Origin: Candidatus Woesearchaeota archaeon
Lineage (GTDB): Archaea; Nanobdellota; Nanobdellia; Woesearchaeales; JAFGLG01
Length of the DNA stretch: 64,000 nt
Direction: 5' to 3'
Assembly: GCA_016928155.1 (NCBI GenBank)
Contig: JAFGLG010000007.1
Coordinates: 62,001 to 126,000, forward strand
A model generated the notes under the pieces. It was not told the origin of the DNA. It did not search any database and worked only from the letters and a program-made list of their open reading frames with translations. Within the stretch, counting starts at the first letter, position 1, and each line of letters begins with the position of its first letter. Made by a program: the position numbers and the translations under genes. Shown piece by piece: positions 41,175 through 49,373 of this stretch.

Positions 41175-42239
41175 ATGGATAAAAAAATATTATCAGAGTT
41201 CAAATTTGGAGATTGGGATAACCAATGGGCTGGCAGCTGGGAGATTGTATCTATCACCGACTGGGGAAGATTCTACTGCAGGAAGCCGTTCTCAAAATAT
41301 GCTGATTCCTATGTCGATCACACTATTATATTCTGGGAGAATGGAAAAAGCAGTGCTTATCATAGAAGATATTACAAGGAAAGATTTGCCAAGAAAATCA
41401 TCAAGTGTATAATGACAGATGAAAAATTTGCAGATAAATTATGTGCAGAGCTGAAATCAAGAACAGATGAATATCTAGATACAGCGAAGAAATTAGTAGG
41501 TAAGGACATAACATATAGTCAATTCAAAGGATATAGCGATCTAATATTAGATTATTATCCCCCACATGTTACTATAAAAGTCATGATAGATTTTCTACCA
41601 AAAAACCTGCTCGACAAATATTTCGAGAGATTCCAAGAAGCAAGAGTATATGCTGAACCGGTTTTTGGAAAAACAATTGAATTTATGAATAAATTAGCAG
41701 AAATCCATGCGAAAAAGACAGGATATCCAGCAGAATTGATAAAGACCATGACCAGGGATGAGTTTGACGCGTATTTGCAGGGAAAGGGCCTGCCCTCAAA
41801 AGAAATCCTTGAAGAACGGAATAAGAAATCCGCTTTTCTGTTTCATAACAAAGAACTACTTGTCGTTACCGGAAAAGATGCAGATCTTGTCGAGGACATT
41901 GTGCTAGGTGAAAAGCATCAGGATGAGATAAAAGGAAGCTCCGCTTATCCAGGCAAAGCGAAAGGCAGGGTAAAAATAGTGATGGATCCAGAAAAAACAG
42001 CCGGTTTTAAAGAAGGAGACATTTTGGTTGCAGGCATGACAAGGCCGGAATATGTTCCGCTGATGGAGAAGGCAGCAGCAATTGTTACAGATGGCGGCGG
42101 AATCCTGTGCCATGCAGCAATAGTTGCAAGAGAACTAAAGAAACCTTGTGTCATTGGAACTAAAGTGGCAACAAAAGTATTCAAGGACGGGGATTTGGTC
42201 GAAGTGGATGCTAATAAAGGTGTTGTGAGGAAGATCTAG
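41175..42239 (+). CDS. Stand-alone PEP-utilising (swivelling) domain protein
   Basis: A 354-residue protein. The last 90 residues contain YPGKAKGRVKIV, DILVAGMTRPEYVPLM and TDGGGILCHAAIVARE, the phosphohistidine domain of PEP synthase and pyruvate phosphate dikinase, His included. The N-terminal 250 residues are not an ATP-grasp or PEP-binding barrel. Such proteins may carry phosphoryl groups or act as RpoB-modifying-like enzymes; partner unknown. Low GC compared with neighbours hints at transfer. Confidence 0.75.
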   Translation: MDKKILSEFKFGDWDNQWAGSWEIVSITDWGRFYCRKPFSKYADSYVDHTIIFWENGKSSAYHRRYYKERFAKKIIKCIMTDEKFADKLCAELKSRTDEYLDTAKKLVGKDITYSQFKGYSDLILDYYPPHVTIKVMIDFLPKNLLDKYFERFQEARVYAEPVFGKTIEFMNKLAEIHAKKTGYPAELIKTMTRDEFDAYLQGKGLPSKEILEERNKKSAFLFHNKELLVVTGKDADLVEDIVLGEKHQDEIKGSSAYPGKAKGRVKIVMDPEKTAGFKEGDILVAGMTRPEYVPLMEKAAAIVTDGGGILCHAAIVARELKKPCVIGTKVATKVFKDGDLVEVDANKGVVRKI

Positions 42240-42247
42240 GTTTTAGG

Positions 42248-42362
42248 CGGCGTGGGCGGGACTTCCAAACTCAAGGGGTCAAGAGTATTTGAACCCGCAT
42301 GGGACTTGGTGAATCCCACCGGAGCATCAGTCTGGCGCATTACCAGATTGTGCCACCACGCC
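42248..42362 (-). tRNA. Class II tRNA with T-loop intron, anticodon loop CTGATGC
   Basis: Acceptor GGCGTGG pairs with CCACGCC (42249-42255), discriminator G. A long variable arm (TGGGA/TCCCA, 9-base loop) makes it class II, and G73 fits serine. The anticodon arm reads CCAGA-CTGATGC-TCCGG with one A-C mismatch; the formal anticodon is GAT (Ile), which does not suit a class II body. A 26-base intron (42262-42287) interrupts the T loop after TTCAAA with bulges AAT and AGT. TATA box CTTATATATAAAT is upstream. It could be a variant or decaying tRNA-Ser. Confidence 0.7.
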
Positions 42363-42401
42363 ATTGCCTAAAAATTTATATATAAGGTAAGCTTATACAG
42401 A

Positions 42402-42440
42402 TTGACTTGGTGAGTCTCACCGGGGTGAAAGCCACCACGG
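42402..42440 (-). repeat. Partial copy of the class II tRNA
   Basis: On the minus strand the piece reads CGTGGTGGC, then CCGGTGAGACTCACCAAGTC, matching the acceptor 5' side and the variable-arm region of the tRNA at 42248-42362 with the middle missing. It lies upstream (5') of the intact gene and forms two short hairpins (GGTG/CACC and GGTGA/TCACC). It is a remnant or a derived small RNA. Confidence 0.5.
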
Positions 42441-42647
42441 TTTTTTTTTTCTTTATTTGTATTATCAAAACAGTTTAATAAGCATAACTAAACAAGTATC
42501 AAATCTTCTTCAATGATTTCAGAAATCTTTCAATTCGACATAAATAATTTCGAAATCTTGTATTATAATCAGAAATCATTCAAATTTAATAAAAGCAATA
42601 TTGCTGAAACGAACAATCTGATATCAAAATTCTAATAAAGAAATAAT

Positions 42648-42780
42648 GCAGCCTTTTCCCAGAAAGGCTGCTGCTCACACTTCAATGAGCTGAAGAGGAG
42701 AGCTGATGTTGCCCAAGGACGGCATTCAAGTGATGACACTCTGTTATGGTGTGTGATTATTCCTTTTTTATATTTTTTTG
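42648..42780 (+). ncRNA. Candidate structured small RNA
   Basis: A 350-base gap without coding potential holds a perfect hairpin GCAGCCTTT-TCCCAG-AAAGGCTGC (42648-42671), a second GCTCA/TGAGC and a weaker ACAC/GTGT stem near 42737-42754, then T-rich runs (42762-42780) typical of archaeal termination. I do not recognise the family, and the promoter is unclear (TTTAATAAAAG at 42576 is possible). Confidence 0.4.
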
Positions 42781-42817
42781 CATTAAGCAGGATGACGGAT
42801 AATTAATCGAATTAAGC

Positions 42818-43369
42818 TCAGATAACTTCCAGGATCGCTTTCTTCTTGTACGTCACCTTGTTTGCCTCAAGTATCGATTCAAACTTCAATGAATCTTTTG
42901 TCGGAATCTTTATTGCTCCGTTGACAAGTCTTTCCCCCTCCAACTCTTTTAGCATGCCTTTAGATCCCCTGCCTGCAAGGATATAATTGAACTTCACTTT
43001 CTGCGCGTGAGTCAAGCCATCCAATGAATACCAGAACAAAACATAAGACCTGAATCCCAAAACCTCTGGCAGGGGCTTGTTCCTGAAGACACTTATGCCT
43101 TCTGTCAGAATACCTGTCCTCGCAAAGAATGCGGAAGAGAACAATTCCTCCAAAGTGGTCTGCTTGATGTCAATATTATCATATGATGCCTTGAGATTAT
43201 CCTTGATCCTCTGTATCTGATCAAGGCGTTCCCTAAGAGTTGCGGTCTTGAATATCACGACTATGTCAAGATCCCTGCCTTCCTTACCCTTGAAAGCAGA
43301 GCCATAGAGGATGATATCAAAAATCTCCGGCCTCTTCTCATCCCTTAATGATCTTATCAATCGCTTCTG
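42818..43369 (-). CDS. MNT-type nucleotidyltransferase of HEPN-MNT pair
   Basis: A 183-residue protein from ATG 43369 with FDIILYGSAFKGKEGRDLDIVVIF, the G-S-x-x-x-G...D-x-D core of minimal nucleotidyltransferases, and a helical C-terminal half. In HEPN-MNT modules this protein neutralises the HEPN ribonuclease, in studied cases by adding AMP. Here it lies downstream of and overlaps the HEPN gene by 32 bases. Confidence 0.8.
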   Translation of the reverse strand, partial: QKRLIRSLRDEKRPEIFDIILYGSAFKGKEGRDLDIVVIFKTATLRERLDQIQRIKDNLKASYDNIDIKQTTLEELFSSAFFARTGILTEGISVFRNKPLPEVLGFRSYVLFWYSLDGLTHAQKVKFNYILAGRGSKGMLKELEGERLVNGAIKIPTKDSLKFESILEANKVTYKKKAILEVI

Positions 43370-43676
43370 CATCTTCCATAAGCAGCTTTGCTGCCTCCTC
43401 ATCCATCTTCTTTGTGTAACTATCCTGGTAAAAAGGGAAATCCCTATCGAGAATCTTATAGATATCAGGATGCTTCTGCTCCAGGATCCTGAACCTTTGA
43501 GTGTGTGATGAAGGCACAAACCCTTCTTTCTTCAAGATGAAGATATCTGTGGCTGCTGCAATCGCCTTGAAGAACAATGTTGTAGCTGTGTTGAATCTCT
43601 TCTTTGCGAATGCTTCTGTTGCTGAGCTGAAATATTCTGCAAAGTTCCCTTTCAGGATGTCCTCTTTCTCATCCAT
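43338..43676 (-). CDS. HEPN-domain putative toxin
   Basis: A 112-residue all-helical protein with FNTATTLFFKAIAAATDIF and a following HTQRFRILEQKHPDI, the HEPN arrangement. The classical R-x4-6-H motif is not clear, so activity is uncertain. It overlaps the MNT gene. Four GTTGTA-type motifs lie upstream, the first 2 bases before its start codon, so expression is probably autoregulated. Confidence 0.75.
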   Translation of the reverse strand: MDEKEDILKGNFAEYFSSATEAFAKKRFNTATTLFFKAIAAATDIFILKKEGFVPSSHTQRFRILEQKHPDIYKILDRDFPFYQDSYTKKMDEEAAKLLMEDAEAIDKIIKG

Positions 43677-43678
43677 GA

Positions 43679-43788
43679 TGTAATATACAACGAAATGCTT
43701 ATATTTAAAGGTTTTGGTTGTATAATATGTATTGTTGTATTATACATCATATAAAAATTTAAATTCTTTATTTGTTGTACTTTACACC
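43679..43788. promoter_or_regulatory. Repeated GTTGTA motifs at HEPN-MNT promoter
   Basis: Four related sites: TGTAATATACAAC (43679-43691, inverted), GTTGTATAATATG (43717-43729), GTTGTATTATAC (43734-43745) and GTTGTACTTTACACC (43774-43788). The minus-strand TATA box (CCTTTAAATATAAG, 43698-43711) lies between the first and second. They look like repressor sites. Confidence 0.55.
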
Positions 43789-43933
43789 ATATTTTATATA
43801 TGAAATAAATTCACTATCTATGAAAAACTTAGTGGTCAATCATTCATTTCAATATCCAGTGCTCATATTTACCAAGACTCACATCCCAAAACCACCGAAA
43901 GGTTTATATATCATCATATGAGCACCCATTGAT

Positions 43934-44242
43934 ATGACTTATAAGGACAACCTGAGGCTTCTGAAAGCGCTGAGCGAAGAGACCAGATACAAGATACTGG
44001 AAGTGCTTCTCCAGGGAGAGAGATGCGCCTGCCAGATACCTGCGCTGATAGGCAGGACACAGTCAAACACCTCAATGCATCTCGCCAAGCTGAAAGAATC
44101 AGGGATACTGAAATCAAGAAGGGAAGGAAAGATGATGCATTACTCAATAAAGGACATGAGAGTCTGCGACCTGTTCAAAGCCATGGGATATGAAGAAGGA
44201 AAATTTCTCAAGTCCTGCTGCTGCATGACCAAGAAGAGATGA
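43934..44242 (+). CDS. arsR: ArsR-family metal(loid)-responsive repressor
   Basis: A 102-residue winged-helix protein: LLKALSEETRYKILEVLLQGERCACQIPALIG, then the recognition helix TQSNTSMHLAKLKESG. The CAC pair in the first helix of the reader and CCC near the C-terminus are candidate arsenic ligands. TATA box GGTTTATATATC at about 43903-43914 makes the mRNA leaderless. It is first in the redox/arsenic operon and should repress it. Confidence 0.88.
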   Translation: MTYKDNLRLLKALSEETRYKILEVLLQGERCACQIPALIGRTQSNTSMHLAKLKESGILKSRREGKMMHYSIKDMRVCDLFKAMGYEEGKFLKSCCCMTKKR

Positions 44243-44252
44243 AGAGGTGGAT

Positions 44253-44486
44253 ATGATGAAAGTCACACTATACACTGCACCGGCCTGCCCATTCTGCATC
44301 ATTGCAAAGAAGTATCTTGAAAGGAACAAAATAAAATTCACAGAGATAGGCATCTCAAAAGACAAGAAGGCCAAAGAGATGATGATAAGGAAAAGCGGGC
44401 AGGAAAATGTGCCTGTCATAGATGTTGATGGGAGCATCATCATAGGATATGACCTCAAGAAACTCAAAGGAGCGCTGAAGATATGA
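44253..44486 (+). CDS. Glutaredoxin-like protein
   Basis: A 77-residue thioredoxin-fold protein with the redox motif CPFC and the cis-Pro segment VPVIDVDG, followed by the GYD glutathione/NrdH-like end. It probably relays electrons from the thioredoxin reductase encoded three genes on. Ribosome site GAGGTGG; the stop overlaps the next start (ATGA). Confidence 0.85.
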   Translation: MMKVTLYTAPACPFCIIAKKYLERNKIKFTEIGISKDKKAKEMMIRKSGQENVPVIDVDGSIIIGYDLKKLKGALKI

Positions 44487-45691
44487 AACTGGCAAAACCA
44501 ATAAAAGAATTTTTCTCGTCAAGATTCAACATATCCCTGGTGCTGTTCCTGGTAATCGTCGGGGCAGCTGCCTTCTATGTCACAGATGGCGAATCCATAA
44601 AACCGACAGAGCCGGGGGATACATCAGTATATTTCTTCTATCTCCCTACATGCCCCCACTGCAGCGACCAAAAACCAATATACTATGAGATAAAATCAGA
44701 AAGATCTGATGTGAAGTTCTTCGAATATGACGCTTCATCACAGGAAGGATCAGTGCTGTTCTACAAGATGTCTGCAGAAGCAGGCCTCGACACATCAAGA
44801 TTGGGTGTTCCAACCATATTTGTAGGAAAGAATGCTCTTGTGGGATTCCAGACAAAAGAGAACATAATCTCTGCAATAGATGAATGCATCAACAGCTGCA
44901 AAGGCGATGAGTACAAGACAGACACAAAACAGGAGATGGACACAGGATTCTCAGATTTTGAGATACCCTTCATCGGAAGAGTAGACCTCACAAAGTGGTC
45001 ACTTCCGACACTGGCTGTGATACTCGGACTGGTAGACGGATTCAACCCATGCGCTTTATGGGTGCTCATATTCCTGATAACACTCCTTCTCGGAGAAAAA
45101 AGCAAGAAAAAGATATGGCTTGTGGTAGGAAGCTTTGTCCTGGCCTCAGCAGTATCATATTTCCTTTTCATGACAGCATGGCTAAACCTTTTCCTCCTGA
45201 TGGGATATATCCGGATAATAACAATCCTGGTGGGAGTATTTGCTCTGGGGGCAGGGATATCACATCTGAAAGAGTGGTACACATCCAAAGGCGAGCTCAC
45301 ATGCAAAGTCGGAGATGAGGAAAGCCATAAGAAGACAATGAACAGGATACAGAACATAATAGCACAGCCAGTCACAATCGGAGTCATCATCTCAGTCATC
45401 GGGCTGGCCTTTGTGGTGAATGCGATAGAATTCGTGTGCTCAGCAGCGATACCAGCAATATTCACCCAGCTGCTTGCATTGAGCGGGATATCCTCATTCC
45501 AGCAGTACATGTACATCCTGCTATACCTGTTCTTCTACATGCTGGATCACATAATAATATTCAGCATGGCAGCATTAGCACTCGGAAGCGGGTTCGCCAA
45601 CAAATACGCGAAATACTGCAAACTGGTAGGCGGCGCAGTACTGTTTGTGCTAGGACTGATAATGCTCTTCGCACCGCACCTATTGAGGTAA
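44483..45691 (+). CDS. Thioredoxin domain fused to CcdA/DsbD-like membrane domain
   Basis: A 402-residue protein. After one N-terminal helix (about 17-34) an outer thioredoxin domain holds CPHC (about residue 57) and cis-Pro GVPTIF. From residue 175 six to eight membrane helices carry the two transmembrane Cys (FNPCALW and EFVCSAAIP) of CcdA/DsbD. It would move electrons from the cytoplasm to outer thiols. It overlaps the glutaredoxin gene and precedes thioredoxin reductase by 2 bases. Confidence 0.88.
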   Translation: MKLAKPIKEFFSSRFNISLVLFLVIVGAAAFYVTDGESIKPTEPGDTSVYFFYLPTCPHCSDQKPIYYEIKSERSDVKFFEYDASSQEGSVLFYKMSAEAGLDTSRLGVPTIFVGKNALVGFQTKENIISAIDECINSCKGDEYKTDTKQEMDTGFSDFEIPFIGRVDLTKWSLPTLAVILGLVDGFNPCALWVLIFLITLLLGEKSKKKIWLVVGSFVLASAVSYFLFMTAWLNLFLLMGYIRIITILVGVFALGAGISHLKEWYTSKGELTCKVGDEESHKKTMNRIQNIIAQPVTIGVIISVIGLAFVVNAIEFVCSAAIPAIFTQLLALSGISSFQQYMYILLYLFFYMLDHIIIFSMAALALGSGFANKYAKYCKLVGGAVLFVLGLIMLFAPHLLR

Positions 45692-45693
45692 AC

Positions 45694-46686
45694 ATGGCAT
45701 CAAAGACAAAGATCACTAATAATATCGTGTTCGAGCCAAGGAACAGCTACAAGCACAATCCAGATGCAAACAGGGAATATGACCTCATTGTCATCGGCAT
45801 GGGAGTTGCAGGCTATGCAAGCGCGATGTATGCTGCAAGGCTCGGGCTGAAGGTGCTCATCATCGGCGAGCAGCCCGGAGGGACACTTGCGCTCACAGGA
45901 AAAGTGGAGAATTATCCTGGCTTTGTCTCAGTAGAAGGCCAAAAACTCACAGAACTTCTTGAGAACCATGCAATGGATTATGATATCGATTCAGAAATCG
46001 AGATAGTCAGCCAGGTGACTAAAGAGAAGGATGGATTCAAGGCGGTTGCCGGAGACAAGTCCTACAGATCGAAAGCCATAATCCTGGCAACAGGGGCCCA
46101 GGTAAGGAAATTAGGCGTGAAGGGAGAGGATGAATTTTTCGGCAATGGTGTCAGCTACTGCGCATTATGCGAAGCTGCATTCATCAAAGGAAAGACAGTC
46201 GCTGTCGCAGGCGGCGGAGACAGCGCAGTCAAGGAAGCCATACTCCTTGCAGAATACGCTAATAAAGTATACATAATCAATAATGAGAAGGAACTGCATC
46301 CAGAAGAGCACAACAGGAAGCTATTGAACCAAAAGATCAAGAAAGGGAAGATCGAAGAAATAAACAGCAATGAGATAACAGGGATAGCAGGGAAAGGAAA
46401 AGTTGAAAAGATCATGCTGAAAAGGCCATACAAAAAAAAGAAAGAGCTTCCTGCCGGGAGCGTCTTTGTCTATATAGGCAACATACCAAGAAGCGAGCTG
46501 GCAAAGAAGATAGGTGTTAAGCTCAACAAGAGGAAAGAAGTGATAATCAATGCTCATTCTGAGACAAATGTCCCGGGGTTCTTTGCAGCAGGAGATGTCA
46601 CTAATATAGACTGGAAACAGGCAATCATCGGTGTGTCGCAGGGAGTGACAGCTGCCTATTATGCATACCAACATGTCATGCTATGA
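45694..46686 (+). CDS. trxB: Thioredoxin reductase
   Basis: A 330-residue FAD/NAD(P)H enzyme with IGMGVAGYASAMYAARLG, the redox site YCALCEAAF (CxxC), and the nucleotide motif VAGGGDSAVKEA. The C-terminal FAD motif (VPGFFAAGDVTN) is present. It supplies reduced glutaredoxin/thioredoxins encoded in the operon. The start ATG 45694 follows GAGGTAAAC; longer upstream frames overlap the previous gene. Confidence 0.93.
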   Translation: MASKTKITNNIVFEPRNSYKHNPDANREYDLIVIGMGVAGYASAMYAARLGLKVLIIGEQPGGTLALTGKVENYPGFVSVEGQKLTELLENHAMDYDIDSEIEIVSQVTKEKDGFKAVAGDKSYRSKAIILATGAQVRKLGVKGEDEFFGNGVSYCALCEAAFIKGKTVAVAGGGDSAVKEAILLAEYANKVYIINNEKELHPEEHNRKLLNQKIKKGKIEEINSNEITGIAGKGKVEKIMLKRPYKKKKELPAGSVFVYIGNIPRSELAKKIGVKLNKRKEVIINAHSETNVPGFFAAGDVTNIDWKQAIIGVSQGVTAAYYAYQHVML

Positions 46687-46732
46687 AATGGTCAACTGCG
46701 AGTCATGGGTCAAAATTCTGAGGCAGAAGCTG

Positions 46733-46963
46733 ATGAAAATAGAAATATTGGGTGCAGGATGCCCGAAATGCAAGATGCTCGAAGAGAATGCCAGGAAGGC
46801 ATTGGAAGAGCTGAAAATAAAAGCAGAGATAAAGAAAGTGACTGACATCGGCGAGATTGTGGATCATGGCGTGATGTCCACTCCTGCAATAGTGATTGAC
46901 GGAGAAGTCAAAAGCTATGGGAAAGTGGCAACCACAGAGGAGATCAAAAAATGGCTAAAGTGA
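46733..46963 (+). CDS. Small redox-active thioredoxin-fold protein (MTH895 type)
   Basis: A 76-residue protein with ILGAGCPKCKML and the cis-Pro segment STPAIVIDGEV, matching the small archaeal disulfide proteins (Thioredoxin_3). They accept electrons from thioredoxin reductase and are often near arsenical permeases. The start at ATG 46733 is chosen because the fold begins there. It overlaps the next gene by 13 bases. Confidence 0.85.
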   Translation: MKIEILGAGCPKCKMLEENARKALEELKIKAEIKKVTDIGEIVDHGVMSTPAIVIDGEVKSYGKVATTEEIKKWLK

Positions 46964-47418
46964 CATATTGCATAACAATCATCCTATTGGCATTGTCCGC
47001 TATTCTATTGTCCGGGTGCGATAGCGATGGCGCTCAAGGTCCAGAAGTGCTGTTTAGCGAGCTGCCCGAGCAGGAGATTAATGTCGACAAGCTGGAGATA
47101 TTCCATTTTCATGGGACAAACCAGTGCTATTCCTGCATAACTGTGGGGAATTATGCTGAAGAGACAGTAAATACTTATTTTGCTGATGAACTCAAGTCAG
47201 GCAGGATTGTCTTCGGCCATGTCAATGCAGAGCTTCCTGAAAACAGTGAGCTGGTGAAGAAATATGGTGCTACAGGATCATCCTTATGGCTTGGCGTATA
47301 CAGCGGGGACGGATTCAAAGCAGAGCAGAATACCCAGGTATGGTACAAGATAAGGGACAAGCAGGATTACATGGATTATCTAAAAGTGGTCATTGAGCAG
47401 AAGCTGGCAGGTAAATAA
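46951..47418 (+). CDS. arsF: ArsF-like lipoprotein with thioredoxin fold
   Basis: A 155-residue lipoprotein (lipobox AILLSGC). The core LEIFHFHGTNQCYSCITVGNYAEETV has a CxxC in a thioredoxin-like fold, as in the ArsF family linked to reduction of nitrophenyl and organoarsenic compounds. It sits between the small thioredoxin and the ArsG-like permease gene, the arsFG order. Function is by family and context. Confidence 0.7.
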   Translation: MAKVTYCITIILLALSAILLSGCDSDGAQGPEVLFSELPEQEINVDKLEIFHFHGTNQCYSCITVGNYAEETVNTYFADELKSGRIVFGHVNAELPENSELVKKYGATGSSLWLGVYSGDGFKAEQNTQVWYKIRDKQDYMDYLKVVIEQKLAGK

Positions 47419-47420
47419 AA

Positions 47421-48131
47421 ATGGGCTTGTTGGCATTCATGGAAGCAATGGGCACAAGCGATATTGCGATCCTTGCTGCTTTCTTTATCGGGCTCATGAC
47501 AGCAATCAGCCCATGCCCTCTCGCAACAAACATCACAGCAATAGCTTATGCAAGCAAAAGAATAGACAACAGCAAACACACTATTATGGTGGGTCTCCTT
47601 TATACTCTAGGAAGGATGCTAACCTATGTCCTGATCGCCTCTGCCATCGTATGGTTCGGGCTAAACACGCAGAGCATTGTACTCACACTCCAGAAATACG
47701 GAGACAAAATACTGGGGCCTCTATTATTGATTGTCGGGATTGTGATGCTTGATGTCATCAAAATAAATTTCTTAAAAACAAGTGATAAACTGAATAAGAT
47801 AAAAGAGAAGCTTGCACAAAAAGGATTTCTCGGCAGTTTCCTTTTAGGAGTGATATTTGCATTAGCATTCTGCCCTTTCAGCGCAGTCTTGTTTTTTGGG
47901 ATGCTTATACCAATTGCACTCAAAGCAGGAGACGGACTGATAATCCCCTCAGTATTTGCCTTTGCAACAGGACTGCCGGTCATCATATTCTCATTCATAC
48001 TTGTCTACAGTGTCTCAAGACTGGGGGCCATAATGGATAAGATCAGTGTTTTTGAGAGATGGATGAGGAAGATAGTTGCTGCAGTATTCATAATTGCCGG
48101 GTTCTATTACATAGGGATGATGGTGCTCTGA
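47421..48131 (+). CDS. arsG: ArsG-like membrane thiol transporter
   Basis: A 236-residue protein with six helices and the Cys motifs ISPCPLATNITAIAY and AFCPFSAVLF, typical of CcdA-like proteins of the ArsG type. ArsG is proposed to supply electrons for organoarsenical reduction or export. It starts 2 bases after the arsF stop and is followed by the permease gene 1 base later. Confidence 0.75.
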   Translation: MGLLAFMEAMGTSDIAILAAFFIGLMTAISPCPLATNITAIAYASKRIDNSKHTIMVGLLYTLGRMLTYVLIASAIVWFGLNTQSIVLTLQKYGDKILGPLLLIVGIVMLDVIKINFLKTSDKLNKIKEKLAQKGFLGSFLLGVIFALAFCPFSAVLFFGMLIPIALKAGDGLIIPSVFAFATGLPVIIFSFILVYSVSRLGAIMDKISVFERWMRKIVAAVFIIAGFYYIGMMVL

Positions 48132-48132
48132 G

Positions 48133-49248
48133 ATGGAAAAGGAAGAATGGAAAATCTTAGCCTGGATAATAGGCATATTCGCGGTATTCTATTTTGTGCC
48201 TTACGGCGCAGAATGGTTCAATAACTCAGTGATTTCAGGAGTGAATCTCCTGAATGATTATGCAAAACAGCATGTGCTGACATGCCTTGTACCTGCACTC
48301 TTCATTGCAGGCGCCATTGCTGTGTTCATACAGAAAGAGAAGGTCATGAAATATCTGGGTCATGAAGCAAAGAAATATGTCTCATATGGTGTCGCTTCTG
48401 TCTCAGGGGCCATACTTGCAGTGTGCTCATGCACGATCCTGCCGCTGTTTGCAGGCATAAGGAAAAGAGGAGCAGGTCTTGGACCTGCGATAACTTTCCT
48501 GTTCGCCGGGCCGGCGATAAACATCGCAGCAATATTCCTGACAATGAGTGTTCTCGGTCTGGAGATAGGGCTTGCAAGGGTGACTTCAGCAGTCTTGCTT
48601 TCGATAATAGTGGGCTTGACAATGCAGGTCATCTTCAGGGAGCAAGTCGATAAAGAAAAACTGATGATCCAGGATACAGAAGAATCACAATTATCAAACA
48701 AGGTCATGTTCGCTTTCTTTGGGCTGATGATCGGCGTGCTTGTTGTTAATGGATTGCAGATTGATAAATTCATCAAGTATTCATTGATGGGTGTCTTCAC
48801 ATCAGGCGTTGTAGGTTTGGTTTTATGGAAATTCCGTGATCATATATCCCAGAAATGGCTCAATGAGACATGGAACTTCTCAAAACTGATCCTTCCATTA
48901 CTCTTTGCAGGAGTGTTCATAGCAGGATTCATCATGCCGCTGCTGCCAGAAGGCATCATCACCAACCTTGTAGGAAGCAATACAGTGACAGGGAACCTGA
49001 TAGCATCAATCTTTGGGGCATTAATGTACTTCTCAACACTGACAGAAATCCCTATCTTGCAGGCACTGATGGCCAAAGGGATGCATTCAGGACCAGCTCT
49101 GGCATTATTGCTGGCAGGGCCTAGCCTAAGCCTGCCAAACATGCTGGTGGTCAGAGGAGTGCTTGGAACAAAGAAAACTGCAGTCTATGTGGGGCTTGTG
49201 ATAATCTACTCGGCAATCGCCGGCATGATATTCGGTTCGATTGCCTAA
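48133..49248 (+). CDS. arsP: ArsP-like permease (DUF318)
   Basis: A 371-residue permease with about ten helices. VCSCTILPLFAGIRKRGAGLGPAITFL is the Cys-Ser-Cys signature of the DUF318/ArsP family, and a second half repeats the motif style (LPNMLVVRGVLG). ArsP exports trivalent methylarsenicals. It is last in the arsR operon; 125 bases follow before the next gene. Confidence 0.82.
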   Translation: MEKEEWKILAWIIGIFAVFYFVPYGAEWFNNSVISGVNLLNDYAKQHVLTCLVPALFIAGAIAVFIQKEKVMKYLGHEAKKYVSYGVASVSGAILAVCSCTILPLFAGIRKRGAGLGPAITFLFAGPAINIAAIFLTMSVLGLEIGLARVTSAVLLSIIVGLTMQVIFREQVDKEKLMIQDTEESQLSNKVMFAFFGLMIGVLVVNGLQIDKFIKYSLMGVFTSGVVGLVLWKFRDHISQKWLNETWNFSKLILPLLFAGVFIAGFIMPLLPEGIITNLVGSNTVTGNLIASIFGALMYFSTLTEIPILQALMAKGMHSGPALALLLAGPSLSLPNMLVVRGVLGTKKTAVYVGLVIIYSAIAGMIFGSIA

Positions 49249-49373
49249 AGCACTGAAACACTCGCATTGATACTTCATTCACTTGTCATCTGCCCAAACC
49301 AATACCGTCTCACTTTTAAATAGTAACAAACATTTATAAATCAAATGGGGCTTTTTCTTTTAAAGGGGGTAGG

